In this document: positions 4,858-5,007 of the stretch, piece by piece
Layout of the letters: each line of letters starts with the position of its first letter
Numbering within the stretch: position 1 is the stretch's first letter
Assembly (NCBI GenBank): GCA_016550405.1
Contig: JABXGX010000017.1
Span: forward strand, 1 to 5,007
Length of the DNA: 5,007 bases
Reading direction: 5' to 3'
DNA from: an archaeon
Lineage (GTDB): Archaea > Asgardarchaeota > Hermodarchaeia > Hermodarchaeales > Hermodarchaeaceae
The notes under the pieces: model-generated
The model's input: only the letters and a program-made list of their open reading frames with translations
Told to the model about the DNA's origin: nothing
The model's database searches: none
Position numbers and translations under genes: made by a program

Positions 4858-5007
4858 TTAGCGAGAAGCCCAGTCATTTTCTACTTCAAGGACAAAATTA
4901 ACTAGCCGTTGAGCAACTGGATGCTTTGGATTTAAGTGCAGAATTCGACGTCGACGGAAAAATCGAATATCAGAGACAATTCCAGCTTTGATGAGTGGAA
5001 GAAGACA
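4858..5007 (-). CDS. C-terminal end of a possible winged-helix protein (5' end outside window)
   Basis: One minus-strand frame is open from the window edge to a TAA at 4860-4858 and encodes 49 residues. It contains LIKAGIVSDIRFFRRRRILHLNPKHP and then an amphipathic helix VAQRLVNFVLEVENDW. The pattern of a helix, 'aGiV', a basic beta-hairpin and 'LNPxHP' resembles the wing and last helix of winged helix-turn-helix regulators, but the recognition helix is not in the window. The gene converges on gcvT with 17 bases between stop codons. It is a tentative assignment from pattern only. Confidence 0.5.
   Translation of the reverse strand, partial: CLLPLIKAGIVSDIRFFRRRRILHLNPKHPVAQRLVNFVLEVENDWASR

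Noticed and set aside
1..5007. CRISPR arrays, insertion sequences, attachment sites or a defence system
   Set aside because: No regularly spaced direct repeats, transposase reading frames, long terminal inverted repeats or mobile-element genes are present, and every sizeable gene is a metabolic or bioenergetic housekeeping type.

Overview
The window looks like a chromosomal segment of an archaeon with roughly balanced base composition. It carries the B subunit of an A-type (archaeal/vacuolar-like) ATP synthase, an archaeal-style dihydropteroate synthase, a coenzyme F420 gamma-glutamyl ligase homologue, a tRNA gene split by bulge-helix-bulge introns and a kink-turn RNA. Ribosome binding sites are GGTGA/GAGG-like and promoters look like TATA boxes. 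A TACK or Asgard lineage is plausible given the tRNA introns, but the window alone does not settle the phylum.

Layout: (1) positions 1-96 hold the C-terminal end of an unidentified plus-strand gene, followed by a T-run terminator and a probable TATA box. (2) atpB follows on the plus strand (238-1671). (3) Next is tRNA-Gly(CCC) at 1740-1874, with two introns: the canonical one after position 37 and a second inside the T-loop. Its mature sequence folds perfectly once both are removed. (4) The apparently empty gap 1875-2015 contains a strong candidate box C/D sRNA (1923-2005). It has a 10-bp terminal stem, two kink-turn motifs and its own TATA-like element at the right distance. (5) On the minus strand, folP (3639-2803) is followed one base later by cofE (2801-2016), a tight two-gene operon. 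(6) gcvT (3707-4840) is transcribed divergently from folP across a 67-base shared promoter region. (7) The minus-strand C-terminal end of a possible winged-helix protein (4858-5007) converges on gcvT.

The three central protein genes make sense together as pterin/one-carbon metabolism. FolP joins the pterin to the aminobenzoate-type moiety, and GcvT loads a one-carbon unit from glycine onto the reduced pterin. The CofE-family enzyme, translationally coupled to FolP, may either make F420 polyglutamate tails or glutamylate the pterin itself, as reported for CofE-family proteins that replace FolC in Chlamydia.

The most notable things that an ORF-based view would miss are the C/D box sRNA and the double-intron tRNA.
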